A program made the translations under genes and the position numbers. Of a stretch of 64,000 nt of DNA, positions 53,026 through 62,884 are shown in pieces (position 1 is the first letter of the stretch; each line of letters opens with the position of its first letter). Source of the stretch: Superficieibacter electus (lineage in GTDB: Bacteria; Pseudomonadota; Gammaproteobacteria; Enterobacterales; Enterobacteriaceae); contig NZ_PQGD01000003.1 of NCBI RefSeq assembly GCF_002915575.1, positions 247,044 through 311,043 on the forward strand. Direction: 5' to 3'. The notes beneath the pieces are model-generated. The model saw only the letters and a list, made by a program, of their open reading frames with translations. It searched no databases and had not been told where the DNA came from.

Positions 53026-53940
53026 ATGTCTCTGATTCATCTTATTGCGCCTTCCGGCTATTGCATCAACCAGAGTGCCGCGGCGCGAGGCGTTGAACGT
53101 CTCGAAGCTGCCGGACATCGGGTTGAAAATCGTGAAGCGATCCTGCGCCGTGAGCAGCGCTTTGCGGGAACAGAAGAGGCCCGGCTGGCGGATATCAACG
53201 CGCTGGCGACGCTTAAAGGTGCAAACCGCATCGTGATGCCGGTGCGCGGTGGCTATGGAGCCAGTCGTCTGCTGGACGATATCGACTGGCCGGGGCTGGC
53301 AGCACGCCAGCAGCAGGAACCATTGCTGATTTGCGGCCATAGTGATTTTACTGCCATCCAGATGGGCCTGCTGGCGATGGGTAATGTCATTACGTTTAGC
53401 GGCCCGATGCTGGCTGGCAATTTTGGTGCCGAAACGCCACAGGCGTTTACCGAACATCATTTCTGGCAGGCATTGCGCGAGCCAGCCTTTACCCTTGAGT
53501 GGCGCGGCGACGGTCCGGATTGTCATGCCTGCGGCACGCTATGGGGCGGCAACCTGGCGATGCTGGTGTCGCTTATCGGCACGCCATGGTTACCGGCGAT
53601 TGACGATGGCATTCTGGTACTTGAAGACATTAATGAACATCCGTTTCGCGTTGAGCGCATGCTATTGCAGCTGCATTATGCGGGCATTCTCAACCGCCAG
53701 CAGGCAATCGTGCTTGGCAGTTTTAGCGGCGTCGCCGCCAATGATTATGATGCAGGTTACGATCTTCAGAGTATGTGTCGCTATGTACGTTCGCGCCTGA
53801 AGGTGCCGGTGATTAGCGGTCTGGATTTTGGTCATGAGCCTCGCACGGTGACGTTACCGCTCGGCGCACAGGCGAGGCTGATGCATCACGGAGCGGCCAC
53901 GACGCTTTCGATAACTGGTCATCCGGTGCTAAACGAATAA
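53026..53940 (+). CDS. ldcA: LD-carboxypeptidase LdcA
   Basis: This 304-residue cytoplasmic serine peptidase removes the terminal D-alanine from murein tetrapeptides during cell-wall recycling (family S66). The nucleophile is the serine of CGHSDFTAIQ near residue 106, and the Glu-His pair lies in the C-terminal half (LEDINEHPFRVERM near 205 and LDFGHEPRTVTLPLG near 267). GGAA precedes the ATG. It is divergent from emtA, another murein-turnover gene, across 95 bases, as in E. coli. Confidence 0.95.
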   Translation: MSLIHLIAPSGYCINQSAAARGVERLEAAGHRVENREAILRREQRFAGTEEARLADINALATLKGANRIVMPVRGGYGASRLLDDIDWPGLAARQQQEPLLICGHSDFTAIQMGLLAMGNVITFSGPMLAGNFGAETPQAFTEHHFWQALREPAFTLEWRGDGPDCHACGTLWGGNLAMLVSLIGTPWLPAIDDGILVLEDINEHPFRVERMLLQLHYAGILNRQQAIVLGSFSGVAANDYDAGYDLQSMCRYVRSRLKVPVISGLDFGHEPRTVTLPLGAQARLMHHGAATTLSITGHPVLNE

Positions 53941-54039
53941 AAAAAACCATTCATGGCACGTATTAATCCCATCGATTTCTCGCAAATATGGTAACTTTTT
54001 TCGTAAAGACCATTCACGAAGATGAGGAGTACGTGAACT

Positions 54040-55773
54040 TTGGATGCCGCGGCGATAATTAGTCTGTTTATTTTGGGTTCGGTGTTAATCACCAGTAGCA
54101 TTTTATTGAGTTCTTTTTCGTCGCGTCTTGGTATTCCTATCCTGGTTATCTTTCTGGCTATCGGCATGCTGGCGGGTGTTGATGGCGTGGGCGGCATTCC
54201 CTTCGACAACTATCCGCTGGCCTATATGATCAGTAACCTGGCGCTGGCGGTGATCCTGCTGGATGGCGGGATGCGTACCCAGGCCAGCTCTTTTCGCGTG
54301 GCTCTTGGTCCGGCGATCTCGCTGGCGACGATCGGCGTGCTTATTACCTCCGGCCTGACCGGGATGATGGCGGCGTGGCTTTTTCATCTTAATATGATTG
54401 AAGGCTTGCTGATTGGCGCGATTGTTGGCTCAACCGATGCGGCGGCGGTGTTCTCGCTGCTGGGTGGTAAAGGGCTTAACGAACGCGTTGGCTCGACGCT
54501 GGAGATTGAGTCTGGCAGTAACGATCCGATGGCGGTATTTTTGACCATCACGCTTATAGAGATGATCCAGCAGCATGAAACCGCCTTAAGCTGGATGTTC
54601 GTAGTGCATATTATTCAGCAGTTCGGGCTGGGGATCATGATTGGCCTTTTTGGCGGCTATTTATTACAGCAGATGATCAACCGGATTGTGTTGCCTGCCG
54701 GATTGTATCCGTTGCTGGCACTGAGTGGCGGAATTCTGGTGTTTGCCCTGACCACCTCTCTTGACGGTAGCGGCATTCTGGCAGTCTATCTGTGCGGTTT
54801 CTGGCTGGGCAACCGCCCTATCCGCAACCGCTTTGGCATTCTGCAAAACTTTGATGGTCTGGCGTGGCTGTCGCAGATTGGTATGTTCCTGGTGCTGGGC
54901 TTGCTGGTCACGCCTTCCGACCTGCTGCCTATTGCCGCGCTGGCACTAATCCTGTCTGCATGGATGATTTTTGTCGCCAGGCCGCTCTCGGTGTTTGCTT
55001 CTCTGCTGCCGTTTCGCGGCTTTAATCTGCGCGAACGTATTTTTATTAGCTGGGTGGGACTGCGCGGCGCGGTACCGATTATTCTGGCCGTCTTCCCGAT
55101 GATGGCGGGGCTGGAAAACGCGCGGCTGTTTTTTAACGTTGCCTTCTTTGTGGTGTTAATTTCACTCTTGCTTCAGGGAACCTCGCTCGGCTGGGCGGCG
55201 AAAAAAGCCAAAGTGGTGGTACCGCCCGTTGGCTGGCCAGAGTCGCGGGTCGGGCTGGATATTCATCCGGACAATCCGTGGGAGCAGTTTATTTATCAGT
55301 TGAGTGCCGATCAGTGGTGCGTTGGCGCGGCGCTGCGCGATCTGCATATGCCGCGTGAAACCCGCATTGCGGCGCTGTTTCGTGATAATGCGTTGTTGCA
55401 CCCCACCGGCAGTACGCGGCTGCGGGAAAACGATGTGCTGTGCGTGATTGGTCGTGAGCGCGATCTGCCGGCGCTTGGCAAACTGTTCAGCCAGTCGCCG
55501 CCGGTCTCGCTCGACCAGCGTTTCTTCGGCGATTTTATCCTCGAAGCCAGCGCCAAATTCGCCGACGTGGCGCTGATTTACGGCCTGGAAGGTGGCGAGG
55601 AATTTCGTGACGGCCAGCTGTCACTCGGTGAGATTGTGCAACATTTGCTAGGTGCCGCACCGGTCGTCGGCGATCAGGTGGAATTTGCTGGTATGGTGTG
55701 GACAGTGGCGGAAAAAGAAGACAATGACGTGCGCAAAGTGGGTGTCCGCGTGGCGGAGGATGAGGCGGAATAA
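54040..55773 (+). CDS. cvrA: K+/H+ antiporter CvrA (NhaP2)
   Basis: This inner-membrane CPA1 antiporter has 577 residues (E. coli CvrA 578). About a dozen helices cover residues 1-400, with the family motifs [14 protein letters not shown] near 129 and [13 protein letters not shown] near 151 containing the conserved aspartates. A cytoplasmic RCK_C-type domain and CorC_HlyC-like tail follow. It exports K+ and limits its loss at low osmolarity. The start is the unusual TTG at 54040 (TTG GAT GCC), as in the E. coli protein, with GAGGAG 14 bases upstream. No in-frame ATG precedes the first helix. Confidence 0.95.
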   Translation: MDAAAIISLFILGSVLITSSILLSSFSSRLGIPILVIFLAIGMLAGVDGVGGIPFDNYPLAYMISNLALAVILLDGGMRTQASSFRVALGPAISLATIGVLITSGLTGMMAAWLFHLNMIEGLLIGAIVGSTDAAAVFSLLGGKGLNERVGSTLEIESGSNDPMAVFLTITLIEMIQQHETALSWMFVVHIIQQFGLGIMIGLFGGYLLQQMINRIVLPAGLYPLLALSGGILVFALTTSLDGSGILAVYLCGFWLGNRPIRNRFGILQNFDGLAWLSQIGMFLVLGLLVTPSDLLPIAALALILSAWMIFVARPLSVFASLLPFRGFNLRERIFISWVGLRGAVPIILAVFPMMAGLENARLFFNVAFFVVLISLLLQGTSLGWAAKKAKVVVPPVGWPESRVGLDIHPDNPWEQFIYQLSADQWCVGAALRDLHMPRETRIAALFRDNALLHPTGSTRLRENDVLCVIGRERDLPALGKLFSQSPPVSLDQRFFGDFILEASAKFADVALIYGLEGGEEFRDGQLSLGEIVQHLLGAAPVVGDQVEFAGMVWTVAEKEDNDVRKVGVRVAEDEAE

Positions 55774-55786
55774 TGGCATCATTGAC

Positions 55787-55820
55787 GCAGGCAGGACGCC
55801 GTTTCCACTTCCCTGCCTGC
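55787..55820 (+). terminator. Hairpin downstream of cvrA
   Basis: GCAGGCAGG and CCTGCCTGC form a 9-base stem with a 16-base loop, 13 bases after the cvrA stop. The following sequence contains CTACTTTTA. It is a likely terminator between cvrA and the convergent Rpn fragment. Confidence 0.55.
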
Positions 55821-55852
55821 TCAGGGCTACTTTTAACGTAACAGGGTGGCGA

Positions 55853-56305
55853 TCAAGAATGTAACTGTTTTAGCTCCCGTTCACTCAGGCCGGTCACTTC
55901 CAGAATGGCTTCATGAGACATCCCCTTTTGCAACAGATTACGGGCTATTTTCAGGGCTTCCTTGATCCGTCCTTTTTCAATTCCTTTCTGCTCCAGTTGC
56001 TGTGCAATAGTCATGAGTTTATCTCCATGCTGCGGCACACGCTGTGCCAGTTCACGTAAAAAAGCCTCTGCATCTGCTGATTCACCCACCTGTATGATGT
56101 AGTTTACCAGCGATATTACCTGTTGTCCGGTATTATAATCCGCCCGCAAAACCCGCCCCAGTTTATCGATAAGTTCAATTAAGTCACGCTGATAAATGTG
56201 TTTTTGCAGTAGCGTGAGTGCGGCCATGCTGCGGTGTTCCATGATATCATCATCCGGAATGACGGTAATATCCACGGGAGTTGATGTAACCTGTTTTTTC
56301 TTCAT
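55853..56305 (-). pseudogene. C-terminal fragment of an Rpn-family recombination-promoting nuclease
   Basis: This 150-residue frame matches only the C-terminal half of Rpn/YhgA-like proteins: VDITVIPDDDIMEHRSMAALTLLQKHI at its start, then the helical DLIELIDKLG and a C-terminal ELKQLHS tail (cited in pieces). The PD-(D/E)XK nuclease domain that should precede it is absent, and the upstream 70 bases do not contain it. It is therefore probably a remnant. Alternatively it is an intact small protein: Rpn genes are known to encode a C-terminal form (RpnS) from an internal start that neutralises the full toxin. The frame is undamaged and starts MKKKQVT with a possible AAGGAG-like site, so expression is possible. 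It is absent between cvrA and dadX in E. coli K-12. Confidence 0.65.
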
Positions 56306-56378
56306 GCTTGCGACTCCTTCGCTTTACCACAGTGTTTTATGTCTTATAGAGAATATTTTCATTAAGGATGATGACGGT

Positions 56379-56975
56379 ATGCAGAAAAAAATTGGCCTGC
56401 TGGCAGCGCTCATACTGCTGTTATCAGGCGGATACTGGTTCAATATTGCGCAGTACGCGAGCGATCTGGGGCATAAAGAACGGGTTGTAGAGATTTATGC
56501 TATCGATATGCGCTACGCCTGCGGGGAGTGTGCGACTTATCGCATTTTGCGGCTGGAAGATAATCAGGGCGACACAACCAGGCTCAAAGATAAGAACTGG
56601 CTAACGCCAGAAGAACGCGATCGGATCATTCCTGATGATTTTTATACCCCAGCCGAAGATGAGCGTGAGGAGGCGCTGCGTGCAGATGGCAACGCGTTAC
56701 CGGGCCGGGAATTTTACGTTAAATTTCCTGATTGGTTTATGGAGAGACGCTTTGACAAGCAAAACCGCTGGCCGGCCTGTTACCTTTACTGGTTTAAAGG
56801 CTATCCCAAAATCAATCTGATTCCCGACGACGAAAACTATGTGGCGAATCATTTTATCGTCAGCGACTACAAGATTATTCGTGTCACACAATGTGAATCC
56901 CAATGGGATAAAGAAGATGCAGATAGTCAACGTGAATTGATGGCCGTTGAGGATGATGACGTTCCCGAACAATAA
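56379..56975 (+). CDS. Unknown membrane-anchored or secreted protein
   Basis: I do not recognise this 198-residue protein. It begins MQKKIGLLAALILLLSGGYWF, a signal peptide or uncleaved anchor, so most of it is periplasmic. A CGEC pair sits at about residues 48-51, and three further cysteines or aromatic-rich stretches follow (WPACYLYWF near 128, TQCESQW near 169). It is rich in acidic residues toward the C-terminus. I use ATG 56379; the frame continues upstream into the Rpn region without a ribosome site. It lies between the Rpn fragment and dadX, where E. coli K-12 has no gene. Function unknown. Confidence 0.65.
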   Translation: MQKKIGLLAALILLLSGGYWFNIAQYASDLGHKERVVEIYAIDMRYACGECATYRILRLEDNQGDTTRLKDKNWLTPEERDRIIPDDFYTPAEDEREEALRADGNALPGREFYVKFPDWFMERRFDKQNRWPACYLYWFKGYPKINLIPDDENYVANHFIVSDYKIIRVTQCESQWDKEDADSQRELMAVEDDDVPEQ

Positions 56976-56993
56976 GCGGGTACATCACCCGCT
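56975..56993. terminator. Hairpin between unknown gene and dadX
   Basis: AGCGGGT and ACCCGCT form a 7-base stem with a 5-base loop, directly between the convergent stop codons. On the minus strand it follows the dadX stop and may terminate the dadAX transcript; a real T-run is missing. Confidence 0.55.
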
Positions 56994-56998
56994 AAACG

Positions 56999-58069
56999 TT
57001 ACACCGTCACAACCGGCACCCGCGCAGCCAGGGCGCACATCAATTCATAGCCAACGGTACCGGCGGCGTGCGCGACATCGTCGATTTTAATCTCCTGCCC
57101 CCATAGCTCGACCGACGTCCCAATTCCCGCCTGCGGACACGGGGTAAGATCGACCGTCAACATATCCATCGACACCGTACCGATCAGCCGGGTACGCACA
57201 CCGTCCACCAGCACCGGCGTCCCGTCGGGCGCGTGACGCGGATAGCCATCGGCGTAGCCGCAGGCGACAATGCCAATTCGCTGCTCGCCGCCGGCGCGAT
57301 AGCGGCTGCCATAGCCCACCGTGTCGCCCGCTTTCAGATTCTGCACGCCGATGATCTCGCTGCTGAGCGTCATAACGGGTTTCAGGCCACTGTCGGCAAT
57401 GTCCTGCCACCGCCCGGACGGTGATGCGCCGTACAGCACAATGCCTGGCCGGACCCAGTCAAAATGGGCCTGCGGATGCCATAACGTCGCCGCCGAGTTA
57501 GCCAGCGAGCGTGGCGCGTCGAGCCCTTCCGCCGCCTGCTCAATACGCTGCATGGCGTGGGTAATACCGTCTGGTTTTTCCGCGTCGGCAAAATGTGCCA
57601 TCAGCGTCATGCCGCTAACGTTATGCAGGCGGCGTAGCTGTTGCCAGACCGTATGAACGCGATCCGGCATAAAACCGAGGCGGTTCATGCCGCTGTTGAC
57701 CTTCAGGTATATATCCAGCGGAGCGTGCAGCCGCGCGTTTTGAATGGCTTTAACCTGCCAGTTGCTGTGGACGCTGGTGGTGAGTCGGTACTTATCAAAC
57801 AGCTCCAGCTCATCGGCATGGAAAAACCCCTCCAGCATCAGGATCGGGCCTTTCCAGCCGCGCTCGCGTAACAGAATCGCTTCTTCCAGATTAAGCAGCG
57901 CGAAGCCATCGGTTCCCGCCAGCGCGCTCCAGATACGATCCAGCCCGTGTCCGTAGGCATTCGCCTTAACCACTGACCAGACGCGGGCATCAGGCGCAGC
58001 GCGGCGAGCAGTCAGTAAATTCTGCCGCAGCGCACTGAGATCCAGCGTGGCGAGGACAGGTCGGGACAT
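56999..58069 (-). CDS. dadX: Catabolic alanine racemase DadX
   Basis: This 356-residue PLP enzyme interconverts L- and D-alanine so that DadA can oxidise the D-form. The PLP lysine is Lys35 in SVVKANAYGHG, and the second catalytic residue is the tyrosine in VGYGSRYRAGG near residue 255. Length and sequence match E. coli DadX (356). It follows dadA by 9 bases in one operon. The biosynthetic Alr would be encoded elsewhere. Confidence 0.96.
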   Translation of the reverse strand: MSRPVLATLDLSALRQNLLTARRAAPDARVWSVVKANAYGHGLDRIWSALAGTDGFALLNLEEAILLRERGWKGPILMLEGFFHADELELFDKYRLTTSVHSNWQVKAIQNARLHAPLDIYLKVNSGMNRLGFMPDRVHTVWQQLRRLHNVSGMTLMAHFADAEKPDGITHAMQRIEQAAEGLDAPRSLANSAATLWHPQAHFDWVRPGIVLYGASPSGRWQDIADSGLKPVMTLSSEIIGVQNLKAGDTVGYGSRYRAGGEQRIGIVACGYADGYPRHAPDGTPVLVDGVRTRLIGTVSMDMLTVDLTPCPQAGIGTSVELWGQEIKIDDVAHAAGTVGYELMCALAARVPVVTV

Positions 58070-58078
58070 AACAACTCC

Positions 58079-59383
58079 TTATGAGTGTGCACCATGCAAA
58101 TGCGTGGAGGATGACGGTCTGAAACCTGCCCCGTAGCGTGCCACGCCCAGATCGTCGAACGGAATAGCGGGTGTCCGACCTGATATCAGGTCGCTGATAA
58201 GTTGGCCGGAGCCGCAGGCCATGGTCCAGCCCAGCGTCCCGTGGCCAGTGTTCAGCCACAAATTTTTATACGCCGTGCGCCCGACAATCGGCGTACCGTC
58301 CGGCGTCATGGGCCGCAGGCCGGTCCAGAAAGCGGCCTGTTCAACGTGCCCGCCGCGTGGGAAGAGATCGCGCACCACCATTTCCAGGGTTTCCCGGCGC
58401 GGTTGTAGAAGCTCCGTATTAAAACCGACAATCTCCGCCATACCGCCGACCCGAATGCGCTGTTCAAAACGGGTTATGGCGATTTTGTACGTTTCATCAA
58501 GGATAGTAGACACCGGCGCACCATCCTCTTCAGCAATCGGAATGGTTAGCGAGTAGCCCTTTAAAGGATAGACCGGAATATCCACCAGCCCTTTGAGCAT
58601 GGAGGTGGAATAGGAGCCGAACGCCATGACATACGCATCGGCTTTGATAATTTCGTCGCCGCACTTCACGCCGTAAATGCGGTTGCCTTCATACAACAGC
58701 CGATCGACAGCCGTGTTATAGCGAAATAAGACGCCATCGCGTTCGGCCATTTCTGCCAGCCGCTGGGTGAAAAGCTGGCAATCGCCCGTTTCATCATTCG
58801 GTAAGCGCAACCCGCCGGTAAGGTGATGCGAGACTTCTGCCAGGGCAGGTTCCGCCTCCGCCAGCCGGCTGGCCTCAAGCAACTGGTATGGCACCCCTGC
58901 GTCTTCCAGCACCGCGATATCGCGCGCGGCGTTGTCATACTGCTGCGCGGTACGGAATAGCTGGAGTGTTCCCCCCTGCCGCCCTTCGTACTGGATACCG
59001 GTTTCAGCACGCAGCGTCTTCAGGCAATCGCGGCTATACTCGGCAAGACGCACCATCCGCCCTTTATTTTCCATATAGTGACGGGTGTCGCAGTTGCGCA
59101 GCATCTGCCACATCCATTTAAGCTGGGACGGGGTACCGTCAAGCGAAATTGCCAGCGGCGCGTGGCGCTGAAACATCCATTTGATGGCCTTTAGCGGTAC
59201 GCCAGGCGCGGCCCAGGGCGCAGCATAACCTGGCGATATTTGTCCGGCATTCGCAAAGCTGGTCTCCTGCGCCGGGCCGGATGCCCTGTCAATGACCGTC
59301 ACTTCATGACCTGCCTGGCGTAAATACCAGGCACTGCTTACGCCTACGACGCCACTTCCCAGTACGACAACGTGCATATCCAC
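58079..59383 (-). CDS. dadA: D-amino acid dehydrogenase DadA
   Basis: This 434-residue flavoprotein oxidises D-alanine and other D-amino acids to 2-oxo acids and passes electrons to quinone at the inner membrane. The FAD-binding motif [14 protein letters not shown] starts at residue 6. The C-terminal region [14 protein letters not shown] near 365 is typical. E. coli DadA has 432 residues. It is the first gene of dadAX, and a CRP site lies 82 bases upstream. Confidence 0.96.
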   Translation of the reverse strand: MDMHVVVLGSGVVGVSSAWYLRQAGHEVTVIDRASGPAQETSFANAGQISPGYAAPWAAPGVPLKAIKWMFQRHAPLAISLDGTPSQLKWMWQMLRNCDTRHYMENKGRMVRLAEYSRDCLKTLRAETGIQYEGRQGGTLQLFRTAQQYDNAARDIAVLEDAGVPYQLLEASRLAEAEPALAEVSHHLTGGLRLPNDETGDCQLFTQRLAEMAERDGVLFRYNTAVDRLLYEGNRIYGVKCGDEIIKADAYVMAFGSYSTSMLKGLVDIPVYPLKGYSLTIPIAEEDGAPVSTILDETYKIAITRFEQRIRVGGMAEIVGFNTELLQPRRETLEMVVRDLFPRGGHVEQAAFWTGLRPMTPDGTPIVGRTAYKNLWLNTGHGTLGWTMACGSGQLISDLISGRTPAIPFDDLGVARYGAGFRPSSSTHLHGAHS

Positions 59384-59698
59384 TCCATCATGAGTAAAAG
59401 AACAATCGTCTGATTACAAATTGATAACCCAGATGAAAATATTATTCAACATTCGACTTTTTTATGGTGAGCTACCTCACATCATGCCCGTCAGCTATGG
59501 AAACGCTGCTTTTGGTATCTCATGCTAAAGGTGATTTTTATCCAGTATAAAAAACTGCCACACTGCGTTTTTTTATGGCTTTTCATTGGCGATCCGGCAA
59601 AGAAAAAATTTCTCTCCCTGCACGCATTTTATCCGTTGTTCTATGCTTGAAATGAGGCCTTCCACACAGAGAGGGTCGCCATCAATGAGGGCGCGCTA
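59384..59698. promoter_or_regulatory. Divergent control region of dadAX and ycgB
   Basis: This 315-base AT-rich region has no gene. It carries a CRP site at 59466-59481 and should contain the dadAX promoters; in E. coli these are controlled by CRP and by Lrp with alanine. The ycgB promoter, sigma-S linked in E. coli, should also lie here; I could not place it. Confidence 0.6.
59466..59481. promoter_or_regulatory. CRP-binding site upstream of dadA
   Basis: GGTGA-GCTACC-TCACA matches the CRP consensus TGTGA-N6-TCACA at 9 of 10 positions. It lies 83 bases upstream of the dadA start, consistent with the known cAMP-CRP control of dadAX in E. coli. Confidence 0.7.
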
Positions 59699-61231
59699 AT
59701 GGCAACGATTGATTCCATGAATAAGGACACGATACGTTTGAGCGATGGACCCGACTGGACGTTCGATTTACTGGAGGTTTATCTCCAGGAGATTGACCGT
59801 GTCGCCAAACACTATCGGCTGGATACCTACCCGCACCAGATTGAAGTCATCACCTCTGAGCAGATGATGGATGCCTATTCCAGCGTCGGGATGCCGATTA
59901 ACTATCCGCACTGGTCGTTTGGTAAAAAATTTATTGAGACGGAGCGCCTGTATAAGCACGGTCAGCAGGGTCTGGCGTATGAGATTGTGATTAACTCTAA
60001 TCCCTGCATCGCTTACCTGATGGAGGAAAATACTATTACCATGCAGGCGCTGGTAATGGCGCACGCCTGTTACGGGCATAACTCCTTCTTTAAAAATAAT
60101 TATCTTTTCCGTAGCTGGACCGACGCCAGTTCTATCGTTGATTACCTGATATTCGCGCGCAACTATATTACCCAGTGCGAAGAACGCTATGGCGTGGATG
60201 AGGTTGAGAAACTGCTGGACTCCTGCCACGCCCTGATGAACTACGGGGTGGATCGCTATAAACGCCCGCAGAAAATCTCGCTTCAGGAGGAAAAAGCGCG
60301 GCAGAAAAGCCGTGAAGAGTATCTGCAAAGCCAGGTCAACACTCTGTGGCGTACGCTGCCAAAACGGGATGAAGAACGCGCAGTGATTGAAGCGCGCCGC
60401 TACCCTTCCGAGCCGCAGGAGAATTTACTCTATTTTATGGAGAAAAACGCCCCGCTACTCGAACCGTGGCAGCGTGAGATCCTGCGTATTGTACGCAAAG
60501 TCAGCCAGTATTTTTATCCGCAAAAACAGACTCAGGTCATGAATGAGGGCTGGGCTACGTTCTGGCACTACACCATTCTTAATCACCTTTATGATGAAGG
60601 CAAAGTGACCGAGCGGTTTATGCTGGAATTCCTGCACAGCCACACCAACGTTGTTTTCCAGCCGCCGTATAACAGCCCGTGGTACAGCGGCATTAACCCT
60701 TACGCGCTGGGATTTGCCATGTTCCAGGATATTAAACGGATTTGCCAGTCGCCCACGGAGGAGGACAAATACTGGTTCCCGGATATTGCCGGTTCTGACT
60801 GGCTGGAGACACTGCATTTCGCGATGCGCGATTTCAAAGACGAGAGTTTTATCAGCCAGTTCCTGTCGCCAAAAGTGATGCGTGATTTCCGCCTGTTCAG
60901 CGTAGTGGATGATGATCACCATAACTATCTGGAGATTTCTGCCATTCACAATGAAGAAGGCTATCGCGAGCTGCGCTCCCGCCTGTCTTCACAATATAAC
61001 CTGAGTAACCTTGAGCCTAACATTCAGGTGTGGAACGTGGATTTGCGTGGGGATCGTTCGCTGACGCTGCGTTACATTCCGCATAATCGCGTGCCGCTGG
61101 ATAAAGGACGTCGCGAAGTGCTTAAACACGTGCATCGTCTGTGGGGATTTGATGTCCAGCTGGAGCAACAGAATGCCGACGGTAGCATTGAGCTTCTGGA
61201 GCGCTGCCCGTCGAAGCTGAATTCGCTGTAA
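59699..61231 (+). CDS. ycgB: SpoVR-family protein YcgB
   Basis: This 510-residue protein is identical in length to E. coli YcgB (510). The SpoVR domain covers most of it, with HACYGHNSFFKNNYLF near residue 122 and NEGWATFWHYTILN near 281, both rich in conserved histidine, asparagine and glutamate and suggesting a metal site. It is a sigma-S linked gene often acting with the yeaG/yeaH system. Biochemical activity is unknown. It is divergent from dadA as in E. coli. Confidence 0.94.
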   Translation: MATIDSMNKDTIRLSDGPDWTFDLLEVYLQEIDRVAKHYRLDTYPHQIEVITSEQMMDAYSSVGMPINYPHWSFGKKFIETERLYKHGQQGLAYEIVINSNPCIAYLMEENTITMQALVMAHACYGHNSFFKNNYLFRSWTDASSIVDYLIFARNYITQCEERYGVDEVEKLLDSCHALMNYGVDRYKRPQKISLQEEKARQKSREEYLQSQVNTLWRTLPKRDEERAVIEARRYPSEPQENLLYFMEKNAPLLEPWQREILRIVRKVSQYFYPQKQTQVMNEGWATFWHYTILNHLYDEGKVTERFMLEFLHSHTNVVFQPPYNSPWYSGINPYALGFAMFQDIKRICQSPTEEDKYWFPDIAGSDWLETLHFAMRDFKDESFISQFLSPKVMRDFRLFSVVDDDHHNYLEISAIHNEEGYRELRSRLSSQYNLSNLEPNIQVWNVDLRGDRSLTLRYIPHNRVPLDKGRREVLKHVHRLWGFDVQLEQQNADGSIELLERCPSKLNSL

Positions 61232-61237
61232 AAATGC

Positions 61238-61265
61238 ACCGGGCGGGCGCATTGCCCGACCCGGT
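61238..61265. terminator. Hairpin between ycgB and fadR
   Basis: ACCGGGCGGGC and GCCCGACCCGGT pair as an interrupted stem across a short loop, between convergent ycgB and fadR stops. It is a probable bidirectional terminator; T-runs are weak. Confidence 0.5.
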
Positions 61266-61284
61266 CAGCCGTTTAGCACAGGTA

Positions 61285-62004
61285 TTACCTTCCCTGAATG
61301 GCTAAATCACCCGGCAACGTTTTTTGCATCCGATGCCAGATTTCACCGCTTTCACGCCCGTAGCGACGGATGGTGTCATACACCTGCTCATGCAGGCCCT
61401 TTTCACAAATCTCTACCAGCCGGTGGTAAAAGCCCAGCGCCAGACTGCGGGCTTCGGGATTAGCAAAGTAGTGACGGCCAATGCGTGTATACAGCCCTTT
61501 CATGCCATTGAGGATCAGGCCATAAATTGGGTTGCCGGAGGCGAAAGCCAGCCCGCGGAAAATGTTGTAGTCCAGCTCTGCGAAAGCATCGGCATGATCT
61601 TCCACCGCCTGGGTACTACTCAGCACTTCCAGCGCACGCTCCGGATGCTGACGAAATGCGGTGCGGATAAAAATGGTTGAAATATTAGTACGCACCGAGA
61701 GCAGGTTGTCGATAAGCTGGGGAACACTTTCGTGATCGAGGCGCGCCAGCGTTTCAAGGATATTCAGCCCGGAGGTTTCCCAGAAATTATTTACTTTGGT
61801 CGGCTTACCGTGCTGGATGGTCAGCCAGCCATCACGGGCCAGGCGTTGCAATACTTCACGTAAAGTCGTGCGCGTTACGCCAATTAATTCTGAGAGTTCG
61901 CGTTCGGCTGGCAGAATAGAACCAGGCGGAAAACGGCTATTCCAGATGCTCTCAATAATGTACTCTTCAGCGAAACCCGCCGGGCTTTGCGCCTTTATTA
62001 CCAT
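61285..62004 (-). CDS. fadR: Fatty acid metabolism regulator FadR
   Basis: This 239-residue GntR-family regulator represses fatty-acid degradation and activates fabA/fabB; long-chain acyl-CoA releases it from DNA. The start at [16 protein letters not shown] matches E. coli FadR (239); the longer frame is not used. The winged helix contains [19 protein letters not shown] near residue 35, and the C-terminal acyl-CoA-binding domain is complete. Upstream lies dsbB instead of nhaB. Confidence 0.96.
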   Translation of the reverse strand: MVIKAQSPAGFAEEYIIESIWNSRFPPGSILPAERELSELIGVTRTTLREVLQRLARDGWLTIQHGKPTKVNNFWETSGLNILETLARLDHESVPQLIDNLLSVRTNISTIFIRTAFRQHPERALEVLSSTQAVEDHADAFAELDYNIFRGLAFASGNPIYGLILNGMKGLYTRIGRHYFANPEARSLALGFYHRLVEICEKGLHEQVYDTIRRYGRESGEIWHRMQKTLPGDLAIQGR

Positions 62005-62288
62005 AGTGATGTTTCCATTACTCAGCGTTGCAACGTTCACTCATCATACCAGAGCGCTTCGTATGCAGATAGCATGGATACTCAATTAAAAAGGGATCGC
62101 CGTTTCATTTTTCAGCTTTTATTTCGTGCGCCAATATCAATTTCTGCTGCTTTACCGGCAGCTTTATCGTCCGATTTGACTTTTCGCATAGTAAATACGC
62201 ATTTACGCAATATTTTCTTTACTGCTAGTGGCGTCCTGAATGATTTCGTTTACACTGCGGTCTCTTAGCATGTTCCAGGGAAATGATT
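62005..62288. other. fadR-dsbB intergenic region, nhaB absent
   Basis: In E. coli the Na+/H+ antiporter gene nhaB occupies this interval. Here only 284 bases separate the divergent fadR and dsbB starts. I see no fragment of nhaB in any frame. The region is AT-rich and should hold both promoters. Part of the fadR-side sequence is open in the frame continuing upstream of MVIKAQ. Confidence 0.7.
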
Positions 62289-62819
62289 ATGTTGCGATTT
62301 CTTAACCAGTGCTCTCGTGGTCGTGGGGCGTGGTTGTTAATGGCGCTGACCGCCTTCGCGCTGGAGATGGTCGCGCTGTGGTTCCAGCACGTTATGCTGC
62401 TTAAGCCCTGCGTGCTGTGTATTTATGAACGTTGCGCGCTTTTTGGGATTATGGGCGCGGGTCTGGTCGGGGCGATAGCGCCCAAAACGCCGCTGCGCTA
62501 CGTGGCGATCCTTATCTGGCTGTATAGCGCCTGGCGTGGTGTACAGCTGGCGTGGGAACACACCATGATTCAACTGCATCCGTCACCGTTCCAGACCTGT
62601 GATTTTGCCGCAAGCTTCCCGAGCTGGCTACCGCTGGATCACTGGCTACCGCAGGTGTTTGTTGCCTCTGGTGACTGCGCGGAGCGTCAGTGGTCGTTTC
62701 TGACGCTGGAAATGCCGCAATGGCTGGTAGGCATTTTCGCCGCTTATCTGATCATCGCGGTGCTGGTGGTGATTGCGCAGCCCTTTAAGCCGAAAAAGCG
62801 CGATCTGTTCGGTCGTTAA
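62289..62819 (+). CDS. dsbB: Disulfide bond formation protein DsbB
   Basis: This inner-membrane quinone reductase of 176 residues reoxidises DsbA. It has four helices and both cysteine pairs: CVLC at residues 41-44, and Cys104 (TCDF) with Cys130 (GDCAERQW). The start MLRFLNQCS matches E. coli DsbB (176); the upstream in-frame ATG 62283 is too close to be preferred. Adjacent nhaB is missing, so dsbB has its own promoter here. Confidence 0.96.
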   Translation: MLRFLNQCSRGRGAWLLMALTAFALEMVALWFQHVMLLKPCVLCIYERCALFGIMGAGLVGAIAPKTPLRYVAILIWLYSAWRGVQLAWEHTMIQLHPSPFQTCDFAASFPSWLPLDHWLPQVFVASGDCAERQWSFLTLEMPQWLVGIFAAYLIIAVLVVIAQPFKPKKRDLFGR

Positions 62820-62884
62820 TTCAACCATCTCCGCGACATCCTTCTCCATGCCCGGTACGCGCAGCACCGCCGGGCACATCGCCT

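Noticed and set aside
55853-56305. Complete Rpn nuclease
   Set aside because: The N-terminal nuclease domain is absent; only the C-terminal half is encoded and the upstream bases do not hold the rest.
62080-62288. Remnant of nhaB
   Set aside because: Translations of this stretch in all frames show no NhaB-like segment.
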